Shown: positions 1-9,207 of the stretch, one piece after another
Layout of the letters: each line of letters begins with the position of its first letter
Position numbering within the stretch: position 1 is the stretch's first letter
From: Mycolicibacterium sp. MU0050
GTDB taxonomy: Bacteria; Actinomycetota; Actinomycetes; Mycobacteriales; Mycobacteriaceae
Direction: 5' to 3'
Assembly (NCBI RefSeq): GCF_963378085.1
Contig: NZ_OY726395.1
Location: 3,844,001-3,908,000, forward strand
Length of the DNA: 64,000 nucleotides
Made by a program: the position numbers and the translations under genes
The notes under the pieces: model-generated
The model's database searches: none
What the model was told of the DNA's origin: nothing
The model's input: only the letters and a program-made list of their open reading frames with translations

Positions 1-271
1 CGGCAGCGCGCTGCACTACAGCTCGTTCGGCACCGAGGCCGACATCGACTGCGGCGACGGCCGGGCGCTGGACATCTCGGGCTCCAACAACACCCTGCGC
101 GTCGTCGGGAACTGCGCCTCGGTGAGCATCACCGGCGCCGACAACCGGGTGCAGCTGGAGAGGGTCACCGATGCCCTCGAGGTCGGCGGACTCAACAACA
201 CCGTGGCCTACGTCGACGGCGAGCCCGACATCGTCAATTCGGGCACCGGCAACCGGATTCGGCGCGACTGA
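1..271 (+). CDS. DUF3060-type secreted protein, C-terminal part (cut by window start)
   Basis: An open frame starting at base 2 runs to a TGA at 269-271, giving about 89 residues of a protein whose start lies outside the window. The sequence has the repeating pattern of short Gly/Asn-rich beta turns (for example ISGSNNTLRV, ITGADNRVQLE, VGGLNNTVAY) typical of DUF3060 proteins, which are exported mycobacterial proteins that probably form a small beta-helix. The domain itself has no known activity. It converges on the crotonase gene that ends at 281, with only 9 bases between them. Confidence 0.7.
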   Translation, partial: GSALHYSSFGTEADIDCGDGRALDISGSNNTLRVVGNCASVSITGADNRVQLERVTDALEVGGLNNTVAYVDGEPDIVNSGTGNRIRRD

Positions 272-280
272 CCGGAGGGT

Positions 281-1045
281 TCAGGCCCGCTGCCCGTGTC
301 GTCCCGCACCGTCGGCGAAACGCTTTGCGCCGCTGCGCAACAGGTGCGCGGTGCGCGAGAAGCTGGTGAACTCGCCTGCCATCGCCTCGGGCTCGGGCAG
401 CCCCCACTGCGCATTGGCCGACCGCCGGTCGGCACGCAGGCATTCCTGCGGCAGCGCCGCGAGCTCGGCGGCCAGGGCTTCGGCCGCCTCCCGCGCCGTA
501 CCGGTCGGGACCACGCGGTTGGCCAGGCCGATGGCGTGGGCCTCCTGCGCGTCGACGGCGCGACCGGTCAGGATCATGTCCATCGCCCGGCTGTGGCCGA
601 TCAGTCGCGGCAGCCGGACCGTTCCGCCGTCGATCAGCGGCACGCCCCAGCGTCGGCAGAACACCCCGAACACGGCGTCCTCCTCGACGACCCGCAGATC
701 GCACCACACCGCCAGCTCGAGTCCGCCCGCCACGGCGTAACCGCTGACCGCGGCGATCACCGGCTTGGACAGATTCATCCGGGTGGGCCCCATGGGCCCC
801 GGTCCGGTGGGCTCGGCCCGGTTTCGCTCAGGGCCATCGAGGGCCTTCAAATCGGCGCCGGCGCAAAAGGTTCCGCCGTCGCCCCAGAGCACCGCCACCG
901 ACGCGGTGTCGTCGTTGTCGAACTCCTCGAACGCGGCGAACAGTTCGGCGGCGGCCGGGCCGTTGACCGCGTTGCGGGCCTGCGGGCGGTTCATGATCAC
1001 CGTGGTGACCGCCCCGCTGCGCTCGACACGTACCCCTGCGCTCAT
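281..1045 (-). CDS. crotonase / enoyl-CoA hydratase family protein
   Basis: This 254-residue protein has the usual length of a single-domain crotonase. Residues near 50-70 hold the first oxyanion-hole segment (FCAGADLKAL) and residues near 100-115 hold the second (ISGYAVAGGLELAVWCD, read as AVSGYAVAGGLELA). Family members hydrate or isomerise CoA thioesters. The ATG at 1045 overlaps the stop of the PaaX-like gene by four bases (ATGA), so the two are translationally coupled in a minus-strand operon with a second crotonase and an acyl-CoA dehydrogenase. The substrate cannot be read from the sequence. Confidence 0.85.
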   Translation of the reverse strand: MSAGVRVERSGAVTTVIMNRPQARNAVNGPAAAELFAAFEEFDNDDTASVAVLWGDGGTFCAGADLKALDGPERNRAEPTGPGPMGPTRMNLSKPVIAAVSGYAVAGGLELAVWCDLRVVEEDAVFGVFCRRWGVPLIDGGTVRLPRLIGHSRAMDMILTGRAVDAQEAHAIGLANRVVPTGTAREAAEALAAELAALPQECLRADRRSANAQWGLPEPEAMAGEFTSFSRTAHLLRSGAKRFADGAGRHGQRA

Positions 1046-1761
1046 GGCGTTGCCTCCTGCAGCGTGCGGATCGGATCTCGGCGGGCGGCCAGTTCGTCGG
1101 CGAAGTCCCGGTAGGCGGTCCGCAGGGCCGGCCCCGGCCAGTCGGCCGGCAGCAGTTCTGCGGGCAGTACCGGGTCGACGAGCAGGTGCCGCACCATGGC
1201 CGCGGCGACCACGAAACGGCCGGGAACATCGACGGCCGCGGTCATCTCGTCGAGCAGCCGGGCCCCGGCCCGGGCCCAGCCCCGCAGATCCCAGAGCTCG
1301 CCGGCCAGCCGGCCCGGCTCGTCGTCGCGGCTGTGCAGCACCCGGACGCGCTCGCGCACCGCCGCCGGGAGTTCGGTGTGCAGATTGTCCGGGCGCAGCC
1401 AGACCCCCTCGCGCAGCTCGCCGAACCGCAAGTCCTGCAGGCTCTTTCGCAGCTCCGCGCGCGGCCGCGGGTCGCCGCCGACGCTGGTGATCACCACCGT
1501 GGTCCAGGTGCCGTCCCAGTCCCGGGTGCGCGGTGACAGCGCGGCGTCCTGCCGGCTCTGGCGTGCCAGCAGGCGGTCCGACAGCCGGTAGCCGTCCGCC
1601 GAGCGCACCAGGTCGCCGGCGCTCACCATCCGCGTCAACGCCACCCGCAGCGTCGATTCGCGGATGCCGAAATCAGCGGTGAGCCGGATCAATTCGGCGG
1701 CCGAGGCCCAGGCCGGGTGGGCGCCCAGCAGCACCGACAGCACCACCGAGCGGGCCGTCAT
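1042..1761 (-). CDS. PaaX-family transcriptional regulator
   Basis: This is a 239-residue regulator. An N-terminal winged helix (MTARSVVLSVLLGAHPAW onward, then ESTLRVALTRMVSAGDLVR) is followed by the PaaX middle and C-terminal domains. PaaX proteins repress aromatic-acid or acyl-CoA degradation genes and release DNA on binding an acyl-CoA. I chose the ATG at 1761; an in-frame GTG at 1779, just downstream of the preceding stop, is the alternative. It sits between two crotonase genes, which suggests it controls this small acyl-CoA operon. Confidence 0.8.
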   Translation of the reverse strand: MTARSVVLSVLLGAHPAWASAAELIRLTADFGIRESTLRVALTRMVSAGDLVRSADGYRLSDRLLARQSRQDAALSPRTRDWDGTWTTVVITSVGGDPRPRAELRKSLQDLRFGELREGVWLRPDNLHTELPAAVRERVRVLHSRDDEPGRLAGELWDLRGWARAGARLLDEMTAAVDVPGRFVVAAAMVRHLLVDPVLPAELLPADWPGPALRTAYRDFADELAARRDPIRTLQEATP

Positions 1762-1781
1762 ACGGCGCAGTGCGGCCACCG

Positions 1782-2678
1782 TCAGACCCCCGAGATGCGC
1801 CGGCCCGCGTCGCCGCGTGGCTCGTCGCGGTTCCGCACCGCCTCGCGGAAACCGTGCGCCGCGGCGTCGGCGACGAACTCGTGCCCCTCGGGCGTGTGGC
1901 GGGCGATGCCGTCGAAGACCGTGCCGACCATCCGGCTGGTGGCCACGCCCTGTTGCAGCAACGCGGTGTTGCAGGCCAGCTTCGCCATGATGAGCTGGTT
2001 CAGCGGCATCGACGCGATGCGACCCACCAGGCGTTCGGTGCGCTCGTCCAGATCGGCCGGGTCGGGCGCCTCGACCGCCAGACCCCACTCGGCGGCCTGC
2101 GTACCGCTGATGCAATCGCCGGTGAACAGCAGGCGTTTGGCGCGTTGATCGCCGAGGCGATGCGCCCACAGCCCGGCGGCCGGCACGCCCCAGACCCGCA
2201 TCGGCGGGTAGCCGATCTTCGCGTCGGCCGCGGCGATCACCTGGTCGGCGTGCAGGGCGATGTCGGTGCCGCCGGCGAGGCAGTAGCCGTGGATCTTGAC
2301 CACGGTGGGCTTGTCGGCGTGCATCAGGCTGGCGAATCCCCGCACGAAGCGGCTCATCATCTGGTAGTCGATCATCGGGTCCCACGGTTGGTCGGGACGA
2401 TGATTGCGCCCCTGGATCTTCGGGTCCAGCACGGTGCCGCGGTGCCTGCCGCCGCCGGCCGAGGTGGTCCCGTCGGCGTAGGCCGACAGATCGAAGCCCG
2501 CGCAGAAGCCCGGGCCGCGCCCGGAGACGAGGATGACGTGCACCGCGGGGTCCAGGTCGGCCCGCTCGACCAGCGCGGCCAGTTCCAGCGGGGTGTCGGC
2601 GACGATCGCATTACCGGCCTCGGGGCGGTTGAAAGTGATGCGGGCGACCCGGTCGGTGACCTCGTAGATCATGGTCAT
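1782..2678 (-). CDS. enoyl-CoA hydratase / crotonase family protein
   Basis: A protein of 298 residues from the ATG at 2678 (an in-frame start at 2696 is less likely because family members begin MTMIYEV-like). Oxyanion-hole segments are visible: GPGFCAGFDLSAYAD near residue 65 and IHGYCLAGGTDIALHAD near residue 135. It carries an insertion of about 30 residues between the two, a feature of long actinobacterial crotonases. It probably acts in acyl-CoA catabolism together with the downstream PaaX regulator and second crotonase. The exact substrate is unknown. Confidence 0.82.
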   Translation of the reverse strand: MTMIYEVTDRVARITFNRPEAGNAIVADTPLELAALVERADLDPAVHVILVSGRGPGFCAGFDLSAYADGTTSAGGGRHRGTVLDPKIQGRNHRPDQPWDPMIDYQMMSRFVRGFASLMHADKPTVVKIHGYCLAGGTDIALHADQVIAAADAKIGYPPMRVWGVPAAGLWAHRLGDQRAKRLLFTGDCISGTQAAEWGLAVEAPDPADLDERTERLVGRIASMPLNQLIMAKLACNTALLQQGVATSRMVGTVFDGIARHTPEGHEFVADAAAHGFREAVRNRDEPRGDAGRRISGV

Positions 2679-2704
2679 GCGCCCGACTCCCCCCACTCCC
2701 CCTG

Positions 2705-2762
2705 CGAGCAGACGCAGAATCGCACGAAACCCCTCGATCCGGTGCGAGTCTGCGTCTGCTCG
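2705..2762. repeat. REP-like inverted repeat between two operon genes
   Basis: Two 21-base arms at 2705-2725 and 2742-2762 are inverted repeats with one mismatch, separated by a 16-base spacer. The arm core is GAGCAGACGCAG / CTGCGTCTGCTC. RNA from either strand would fold into a long hairpin, so it could act as a terminator or an mRNA-stabilising structure between the acyl-CoA dehydrogenase and the crotonase. There is no U-run on the minus strand after it, so a classical terminator is doubtful. Confidence 0.75.
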
Positions 2763-2781
2763 GCAGTACAGCCGGGACGGG

Positions 2782-4410
2782 TCATCCCTTGACCAGCGCG
2801 CGTTCGAGGATGGGCGCGACGTCCAGGCCGGTGGGCATGGTGCCGTAGGCGCCGCCCCACTGCCCGCCCAACCGGGTCGCGACGAAGGCCTCCGCGACGG
2901 CGGGATGACCGTGGCGCACCAGCAGCGCGCCCTGCATCGCCAGGGCGATGTCCTCGGTCACCTTGCGGGCCCGATACTGCAGGGTCTCCGGTTCCGCCAG
3001 GTGTCGCTTGAGCCCGTCGACGTGGGCGTCCAACCGCGGGTCCGAGCCCGCGGCCTGGCCCAGGTCGTCGAACAGCACCTCGACGGATTCGGGTCGAGTG
3101 GCGATGGCGCGCAACGTATCCAGCGCGCTGACGTTGCCGGAGCCCTCCCAGATGCCCATCAGCGGCGCCTCGCGGAACAGCCGCGGCATGCCGGAGTCCT
3201 CGACGTAGCCGTTGCCGCCCAGGCACTCCATCGCTTCCGCGGCGTGCCCGGTGGCCCGCTTGCAGACCCAATACTTGGCGGCGGCCAGCCCGATCCGGCG
3301 CAGCAACGTCTCGCGCTCGTCGCCGCGGACCGCGCCGTCGGTGGCGCCGGCCATCCGCATCGCCAGCATGGTGGCGGCCTCGGACTCGACGGCCAGGTCG
3401 GCCAGCACGTTGCGCATCAGCGGTTGGTCGATCAGGTACTCGCCGAAGGCCTTTCGGTGGGCGGCGTGATGGATGGCGCGGGTCAGACCGGAGCGCATGC
3501 TGGTGGCGCTGCCCAGCGTGCAGTCCAGCCGGGTCAGGTTGACCATCTCGATGATCGTCGGCACGCCGCGCCCCTCCGCACCGACCAGCCAGGCGGTCGC
3601 GCCGTCGTATTCGACCTCGCTGGAGGCGTTGGCGTGGTTGCCCAGCTTGTCCTTGAGTCGCTGCAGAAACATCCGATTGCGGCTGCCGTCCGGCAGCACC
3701 CGGGGCAGGAAGAAGCAGGACAGCCCGCCCGGCGCCTGCGCCAGCACCAGGAAGATGTCGCACATCGGCGCGGAGGTGAACCATTTGTGTCCGGTCAGGC
3801 GGTAGCTGCCGTCGCCGTTGGGCACGGCCTCGGTGGTGCCGGCGCGCACGTCGGAGCCGCCCTGCTTCTCGGTCATCGACATGCCCGCGGTGATTCCCGC
3901 CTTGGCGGTCGGCACCTTCAGTTCCGGGTCGTAGACCCGACTGGTCAACAGCGGTTCGTAGGCGGCGGCCAGCTCCGGGTTGTGGCGCAGCGCGGGCACC
4001 ACCGCGTAGGTCATCGAGATCGGACAGATGTGGCCGGGCTCGGGGGTCCACACCGAGGTCTTGGCGGCCCGCACCACGTGGGCACCCGGGCGGTCGTCGG
4101 CCCAGGGCGCAGCGTGCAGACCGTGGCCGACCGCGACCCGCATCAGCTCGTGATACGCCGGGTCGTACTCGACCTCGTCGACGCGGTGCCCGGTGCGGTC
4201 ATGGGTGTGGAGGATGGGCCGGTTCCGGTTGGCCAGCTCGCCCCAGCGCTGCGCGGTGGCGCCGCCGGACAGGGCGCCGAGTTCGGCGATCTCGTCCAGC
4301 CCCCACTCGCCGCCCTCCCGGATGACCGCCTCGGTGAGCACCGGCGACGTCGCGGGGTTGTGGTCCAGTAGCTCCGGCACCTGGTTGGTGACGACATGCG
4401 TATCCGACAT
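2782..4410 (-). CDS. AidB-like acyl-CoA dehydrogenase
   Basis: This 542-residue protein is longer than a normal acyl-CoA dehydrogenase (about 390) and matches the AidB subgroup. Motifs are MSMTEKQGGSDVRA near residue 180 and HKWFTSAPMCD near 205 (flavin and substrate contacts). The C-terminal signature is ECLGGNGYVEDSGMPRLFRE followed by IWEGSGN. AidB in E. coli is a flavoprotein induced by alkylation stress that binds DNA and has weak isovaleryl-CoA dehydrogenase activity. Here it heads an operon with crotonases, so a metabolic role is as likely as DNA protection. Confidence 0.82.
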   Translation of the reverse strand: MSDTHVVTNQVPELLDHNPATSPVLTEAVIREGGEWGLDEIAELGALSGGATAQRWGELANRNRPILHTHDRTGHRVDEVEYDPAYHELMRVAVGHGLHAAPWADDRPGAHVVRAAKTSVWTPEPGHICPISMTYAVVPALRHNPELAAAYEPLLTSRVYDPELKVPTAKAGITAGMSMTEKQGGSDVRAGTTEAVPNGDGSYRLTGHKWFTSAPMCDIFLVLAQAPGGLSCFFLPRVLPDGSRNRMFLQRLKDKLGNHANASSEVEYDGATAWLVGAEGRGVPTIIEMVNLTRLDCTLGSATSMRSGLTRAIHHAAHRKAFGEYLIDQPLMRNVLADLAVESEAATMLAMRMAGATDGAVRGDERETLLRRIGLAAAKYWVCKRATGHAAEAMECLGGNGYVEDSGMPRLFREAPLMGIWEGSGNVSALDTLRAIATRPESVEVLFDDLGQAAGSDPRLDAHVDGLKRHLAEPETLQYRARKVTEDIALAMQGALLVRHGHPAVAEAFVATRLGGQWGGAYGTMPTGLDVAPILERALVKG

Positions 4411-4459
4411 GGACCCAGTGTTACATTTCCGCGACGGTTGAACAAGAGTTGTAATACGG

Positions 4460-5518
4460 CTATGGGTCGGTGGGCGCGCCGCGCGGACTCACCCGGTTCA
4501 GCGCCACCATCGCGATCAACGCCAACAGCCAGCCCAGCAGCAGGTCGACCACGTAATGCTCGGCCGCGTACACCAACGTGAAGGCCATCGTCAGCACGTA
4601 GGCCGCCAGCAACGGACGCCACCGTCGGCTCACCCGGTGCCACAGGAACATGGCGATCGCCAGGCTCAACCCCGCGTGCAACGACGGGATGGCGGCCACC
4701 AGGTTCACGCTCGCCTGCCCCTGGTCGACCAATGCCCGCGCGGTGTCGAGGTTGAGCTTGGCCCACCCCCGCGTCGAGATCCGTTCCACCCACTCATGCG
4801 CGCCGGGTTGGCTGGTGCTCATCGCGCCCAGGATCCCGCCGTCGGGCACGTCGCGGGCCGAGGCGAACATGCACCGCGGGTTCGACGGCCCGGACGCGAT
4901 GTCGGCGGCCGTGCAGCGCGCCGCGGCCCACGGCGGAGCCGCGGGCAACAGCGCGTAGATGATCAACGCCGCGAAGGACAGCCCGACGAACAACTGCGCG
5001 AAGCGCTTCCACTCGTCGCGGTTGCGCAGCCACAGCACCCCGGCGATCGCGTAGGGCAGGATGAAGAACGACATGTAGGTGGTGCTGATGACCACCTCCC
5101 ACCACGGCGGCTGCGGTTGCTTGAGGCGCTCCTGCAGCCAGACCGTCGGCATCACCCCGAAGAACAGCCAGCGGTCGGCGTCGGCCTGCCAATGCCACAG
5201 GGTGGGGCGTCCGATCAGGTCCGCCGCCCCGCGGGACAGGTCGTAGACCACCAGCACCAGCGCGAACGGCAGCCAATCCCGGATCACGTACAACATCCGG
5301 CGGCCCTGCCCGATGCTGGCGGCCAGCAGGCCGGTCGCGATGTAGAGCAGCAGGAGCTCGCGATTGAACGCGAAACCGTCGGTGATCGTGCGGTACACCA
5401 CCACCAGGGCCCAGACCGCCACCGCCACCCTGCGCAGCAACGTCAGGCGATTCTGGCGAAACCGCGCGGCGGCCGCGCCCTCGTCGTCCGCGACGGGTCG
5501 TTCGTCGATCGCTGACAA
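4460..5518 (-). CDS. PAP2-superfamily membrane protein (inositolphosphotransferase/phosphatase type)
   Basis: A 352-residue polytopic membrane protein with about six hydrophobic segments. Two PAP2 phosphatase motifs lie in the C-terminal half: IPSLHAGLS near residue 285 and YAAEHYVVDLLLGW near residue 328, supplying the catalytic His and the His-Asp pair. The layout resembles the Aur1/Ipt1 type, which moves phospho-inositol or dephosphorylates lipid phosphates. A long extracytoplasmic loop between (about residues 195-275) contains two cysteines. Substrate not determinable; a lipid-phosphate or polyprenyl-phosphate substrate is likely. Confidence 0.78.
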   Translation of the reverse strand: MSAIDERPVADDEGAAAARFRQNRLTLLRRVAVAVWALVVVYRTITDGFAFNRELLLLYIATGLLAASIGQGRRMLYVIRDWLPFALVLVVYDLSRGAADLIGRPTLWHWQADADRWLFFGVMPTVWLQERLKQPQPPWWEVVISTTYMSFFILPYAIAGVLWLRNRDEWKRFAQLFVGLSFAALIIYALLPAAPPWAAARCTAADIASGPSNPRCMFASARDVPDGGILGAMSTSQPGAHEWVERISTRGWAKLNLDTARALVDQGQASVNLVAAIPSLHAGLSLAIAMFLWHRVSRRWRPLLAAYVLTMAFTLVYAAEHYVVDLLLGWLLALIAMVALNRVSPRGAPTDP

Positions 5519-5598
5519 CGCCAGACCTTCCGGGCGACGGGTGGTGCGCTCAGCCTAAGTTGCCCGAAGGCCGCAGGTCCCCGGTTTGCCCGGCCGCG

Positions 5599-6669
5599 TC
5601 AGTCGATGAGTTCGGCCGCGGCGAAACCGGCTTCGAGGCGGCTCTTGACCGCGCTCAGGTAGCGCGCAGCGTCTGCTCCGTCCACAATCCGGTGGTCGTA
5701 GGAGATGGACAGGTAGGCGAGCGGCCGCACCTCGATACACAGGGACCCGTCGTCGCGAATCGGGACCAGGCGGTCCACCACCGCCCCGGTGCCCAGAATG
5801 CCGGTCTGCGGCTGGTTGAGGATGGGGGTGTCGAACAACGCACCCCGGCTGCCCGTGTTGGTGATCGTGAAGGTGCCGCCGCTGAGCTCGTCGGCGGTGA
5901 TCCCGCCCGAGCGCACCTTGTCCGCCAGCTCGGCGATCGCGCGCGCCAGCTGGGTGATCGACAGCTGCGAGGCGTCCCGGATCACGGGCACCATCAAGCC
6001 TTTTGGACTGTCCACCGCGATGCCGAGATGGACCTCGCGGTGGTAGGTCACCTCCGTGACATCGGCGTTCAACGAGGCGTTGAGCATCCGATGTCCGGGC
6101 AGGGCCTCGATCGCCGCCTTGGTGAAGAACGGCAGATATGACAGCTTCACCCCGGTGCGCGCACAGAACTCGTCCTTGTGCTCCGAGCGCAACCGGGCGA
6201 CCGCGGACAGGTCCACCTCGAGCACCGTGGTCAGCTGGGCCGCGACCTGAAGCGACTCCACCATGCGCCTGGCGATGGTGCGCCGGATGCGCGGCAGCTT
6301 CTCGGTGTCGCTGTCGACCGGTTCGGCCAACGGCGGTGGCGGCGCGGGCGGTGACGGTGGCGGGGGCGCGACGACGGGAGATTCCGGGACGACGGGAGAT
6401 TCCGGGGCGCCGACGGCGGCGATCGTCGCGAGTTCGGCGCCGACCGCGACCACCTCGTTCTCGTCGACGAGCAACTGGGTCAGCGTCCCGCTGCAGGGCG
6501 ACGGGATCTCGGTGTCCACCTTGTCGGTGGCCACCTCGAGCAGCGGCTCCTCGGCCTCGACATGGTCACCTGGCGCCTTGAGCCAGCGCGTGACCATGCC
6601 CTCGTCTACGCTCTCACCGAGCGAGGGCATCCGTACGACGGTGTCCACGGCGTGTTCCGTAGTCGTCAT
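5599..6669 (-). CDS. 2-oxoacid dehydrogenase E2 (dihydrolipoamide acyltransferase), short form
   Basis: A 356-residue E2. Residues about 10-85 are a lipoyl domain with the lipoylated lysine in LEVATDKVDTEIPS. Residues about 86-120 are a Pro/Ala linker. From about 125 onward is the catalytic acetyltransferase domain ending with SYDHRIVDGADAARYL, which has the active-site His and Asp. I see no peripheral-subunit-binding domain between linker and catalytic core; the usual E2 order is lipoyl-PSBD-catalytic. It lies 34 bases downstream of the E1 gene in the same operon and would transfer the acyl group from E1 to CoA. Confidence 0.85.
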   Translation of the reverse strand: MTTTEHAVDTVVRMPSLGESVDEGMVTRWLKAPGDHVEAEEPLLEVATDKVDTEIPSPCSGTLTQLLVDENEVVAVGAELATIAAVGAPESPVVPESPVVAPPPPSPPAPPPPLAEPVDSDTEKLPRIRRTIARRMVESLQVAAQLTTVLEVDLSAVARLRSEHKDEFCARTGVKLSYLPFFTKAAIEALPGHRMLNASLNADVTEVTYHREVHLGIAVDSPKGLMVPVIRDASQLSITQLARAIAELADKVRSGGITADELSGGTFTITNTGSRGALFDTPILNQPQTGILGTGAVVDRLVPIRDDGSLCIEVRPLAYLSISYDHRIVDGADAARYLSAVKSRLEAGFAAAELID

Positions 6670-6703
6670 GGGTAGGTCTGTTCTCCTCGAAATCGGTTGG
6701 CGC

Positions 6704-9031
6704 TCAACTGGTGACGTCGAGTGCGGCGCGGACGATGCTGTCGGTGTCGAGTCCGTGATAGCGGTACACCTCTTCCAGCGAACCGGCCTGCCCGAACTTC
6801 GACACCCCGAGCGCGGTGGCGCGCACCTGCTGGATGTTGGCGAGGAACGCCAGGGTGTGCGGGTGCCCGTCCAGCACGGTCACCAGTGGGGTTGCCCGGT
6901 CGGCGGGGAACAGTTGATCCAGAATCCAGGTGTCGCCTTCGCTTAGCCCCTGACGTGCCTGCATGGCTTCGAAGAGCAATCCGGGGCTGGTGACGCAGAC
7001 GACGTCCGTGGGGAGACCGGCCTGTTCCAACCGGTCGGCCGCCGCGAGCGCCTCGACGGTGACGGCACCCATGGTGGCGATGGTGACGCGGGCGTTCTCG
7101 CTGCGGCGCAACGGATAACCACCGGCGACCACCTGCCGTCGGCGGCGTTCGCGTGCAGCCGGATCCGCGGGCACCTCGGCCAACGTCTGGTCGACGGGGC
7201 GGGTGGACAGCCGCAGGTAGGCAGACGTTCCGTCGGGCCGGCCCAGCCGTGCGATGCTGGCGAGCAGCGTCCACTCCACGTCGACGGCGAAGGCGGGCTC
7301 GTAACTGATGCAACCCGGCTGTTCGATACCGATCGACGGGGTCTTGATCGACTGATGCGCTCCGCCCTCGGCGGCCAGGGTGACCCCGGACGGGGTGCCG
7401 ATCAGGATGGACTGTCCGCCGGCGTAGATCCCGAATGACCATGGCTCCAAGGCGCGTTCGACGAACGGATCGTAGAGCACCCCGATGGGGAAGAGCGGTT
7501 TGCCCCACCGGCTCCACGTCGCCCCCAATTCCCCCAGCAGCCCGACCAGGTTGGTCTCGGCGATGCCGAGTTCCATGTGCTGGCCGGTGGGGCGCTCGTT
7601 CCAGTGCATGATGGTCTCGGCGTCGTCGGCGAACCAGTTCCGACGCTCGCTGGACGACCAGACGCCGACCTTGTTGACCCAGCCCCCGAGGTTCGTCGTG
7701 GAGCTGACGTCGGGACTGACGGTCACCACACGCTTGGCGGCTTCCGGCGCCTCGCGCGTCAGATCGAGCAGCGCCCGGCCCAGAGCGGCCTGGGTGGTGG
7801 CGGTGCCCTTCGGGGTACGACCGATATCCAGTGGAACCGGAGGCGGCGGCACATGTTCGACCGGGGCCCGCTGCAGCCGGGCCGCGGTTTCCGCGCACAG
7901 CAGACCGGCGGCGCTGTCCGGCGCGAACCGCTGCCACGGCTGTTGTGGGTCCATGCCCAGACGTCCGGCCAGCGCATCGAACTCCTCGACGCTGAGCAGC
8001 GCCGAGTGGTTCTGCGGATGCCCTTCGGTGGGAAGCCCGTAGCCCTTGACGGTGTAGGCGAGGATGACCGTCGGCCGGGTGTCGTCGATCAGGCGGTAGG
8101 CATCGGTCAGGGCGTTGATGTCGTGCCCGCCCAGGTTGCGGATCGCCGCGGTCAGCGTGGAGTCGTCGAGTTCCGCGATGAGTGCGGCGATCTCGTCGCT
8201 GCCGGGCCCCTCCCCCGGCAGTCGGTCGCGCAACTCGGCGGCGGTGCAACGCAACAGCCGCTGGTACTCGGGATTGGACATGCCCACGACACGGGCGCGC
8301 AGCGCCTCGCCACCGGGGCGGGCGAACAGCGATTCCAGCAGCTGCCCGAACTTCACGGTGAGGACCTGCCAGCCCGCGGCGGCGAACATTTGCTCCAGCC
8401 GGTTGGCGGCGATGTTGGGCACCACCCGGTCCAGCGACTGGCGGTTGAGGTCGACGATCCACACCACTTCGCCGAGGTCGGCGGTCTCGCTGTCGAGAAT
8501 GGCCTCCCAGACCGCCCCCTCGTCGAGTTCCGCATCACCGACCAGCGAGTACTGCCGGCCGCTACCGCCTGCGCCGCAGTGTGTTTCGACGAAGCGGCGC
8601 GCCACGGCACCCCAGATGGGCGCCGTGGCGCCGATCCCGACGGACCCGGTCGAGTAGTCCACCGGATCGGGGTCCTTGGACCGGCTCGGATAGGACTGCA
8701 GCCCACCGAACTTCCGCAGCGTGGTCAGGTACTTCTCGTCGAGGCTGCCCAGCAGGTAGTTCAGGCTGTGGAGCACCGGGGAGGCGTGCGGCTTCACCGA
8801 CACCCGGTCGCCGGAGCGCAACTGCTCGAACCACAGCGAGGTCATGATGGTCACCATCGAAGCACTGGATGCCTGGTGCCCGCCCACCTTCAGCCCCGAC
8901 GTGTTCGGTCGGATCCGGTTCGCGTGGTGGACCATCGCCGTGGACAGCCACAGCACCCGCTGCTCGATGTCGCGGAGAGCCTCGATCCGGGTGGCATCGC
9001 AGTTCAAATGGTGCGAAATGGTGGCGTTCAT
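6704..9031 (-). CDS. homodimeric-type 2-oxoacid (pyruvate) dehydrogenase E1, transketolase-like
   Basis: A 775-residue protein from the ATG at 9031, preceded by a GGCAGGA ribosome-binding site. It has the three transketolase-fold domains of AceE-like E1. The thiamine diphosphate domain includes VGDAELDEGAVWE and a matching Asn in DLNRQSLDRV (residues about 175-215). The pyrimidine domain includes MELGIAETNLVGLL, and the C-terminal domain ends near VTS. It is shorter than AceE (about 890-930). With the downstream E2 it forms an accessory oxoacid dehydrogenase; no E3 is encoded nearby. The divergent Lrp gene suggests regulation by an amino acid or 2-oxoacid. Confidence 0.82.
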   Translation of the reverse strand: MNATISHHLNCDATRIEALRDIEQRVLWLSTAMVHHANRIRPNTSGLKVGGHQASSASMVTIMTSLWFEQLRSGDRVSVKPHASPVLHSLNYLLGSLDEKYLTTLRKFGGLQSYPSRSKDPDPVDYSTGSVGIGATAPIWGAVARRFVETHCGAGGSGRQYSLVGDAELDEGAVWEAILDSETADLGEVVWIVDLNRQSLDRVVPNIAANRLEQMFAAAGWQVLTVKFGQLLESLFARPGGEALRARVVGMSNPEYQRLLRCTAAELRDRLPGEGPGSDEIAALIAELDDSTLTAAIRNLGGHDINALTDAYRLIDDTRPTVILAYTVKGYGLPTEGHPQNHSALLSVEEFDALAGRLGMDPQQPWQRFAPDSAAGLLCAETAARLQRAPVEHVPPPPVPLDIGRTPKGTATTQAALGRALLDLTREAPEAAKRVVTVSPDVSSTTNLGGWVNKVGVWSSSERRNWFADDAETIMHWNERPTGQHMELGIAETNLVGLLGELGATWSRWGKPLFPIGVLYDPFVERALEPWSFGIYAGGQSILIGTPSGVTLAAEGGAHQSIKTPSIGIEQPGCISYEPAFAVDVEWTLLASIARLGRPDGTSAYLRLSTRPVDQTLAEVPADPAARERRRRQVVAGGYPLRRSENARVTIATMGAVTVEALAAADRLEQAGLPTDVVCVTSPGLLFEAMQARQGLSEGDTWILDQLFPADRATPLVTVLDGHPHTLAFLANIQQVRATALGVSKFGQAGSLEEVYRYHGLDTDSIVRAALDVTS

Positions 9032-9207
9032 GATGTCCTGCCTGTTCGCTGTCGCCGGAGCTGGGGGAATTTGCCCACGGAATCTTCGACAATGGGCAGA
9101 TAGCTCAGCCAAGTTGAACAGCGGCGTACAATTGTGGCAACTGACGCAGTCCAAGATGCGCAACTTGCACATCACGGCCGGTCGCCGCCCACGGAGAATT
9201 GAGCGAA
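9032..9207. promoter_or_regulatory. divergent promoter region between E1 and Lrp genes
   Basis: This 176-base divergent gap should hold promoters for both genes. An inverted repeat TGCCCA (9072-9077) and TGGGCA (9093-9098) with a 15-base spacer lies on the E1 side. A TACAAT that fits a -10 element for the lrp side is at 9127-9132, about 75 bases ahead of its ATG. Lrp/AsnC proteins often bind such divergent gaps and control both genes. This is pattern-based and unproven. Confidence 0.4.
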
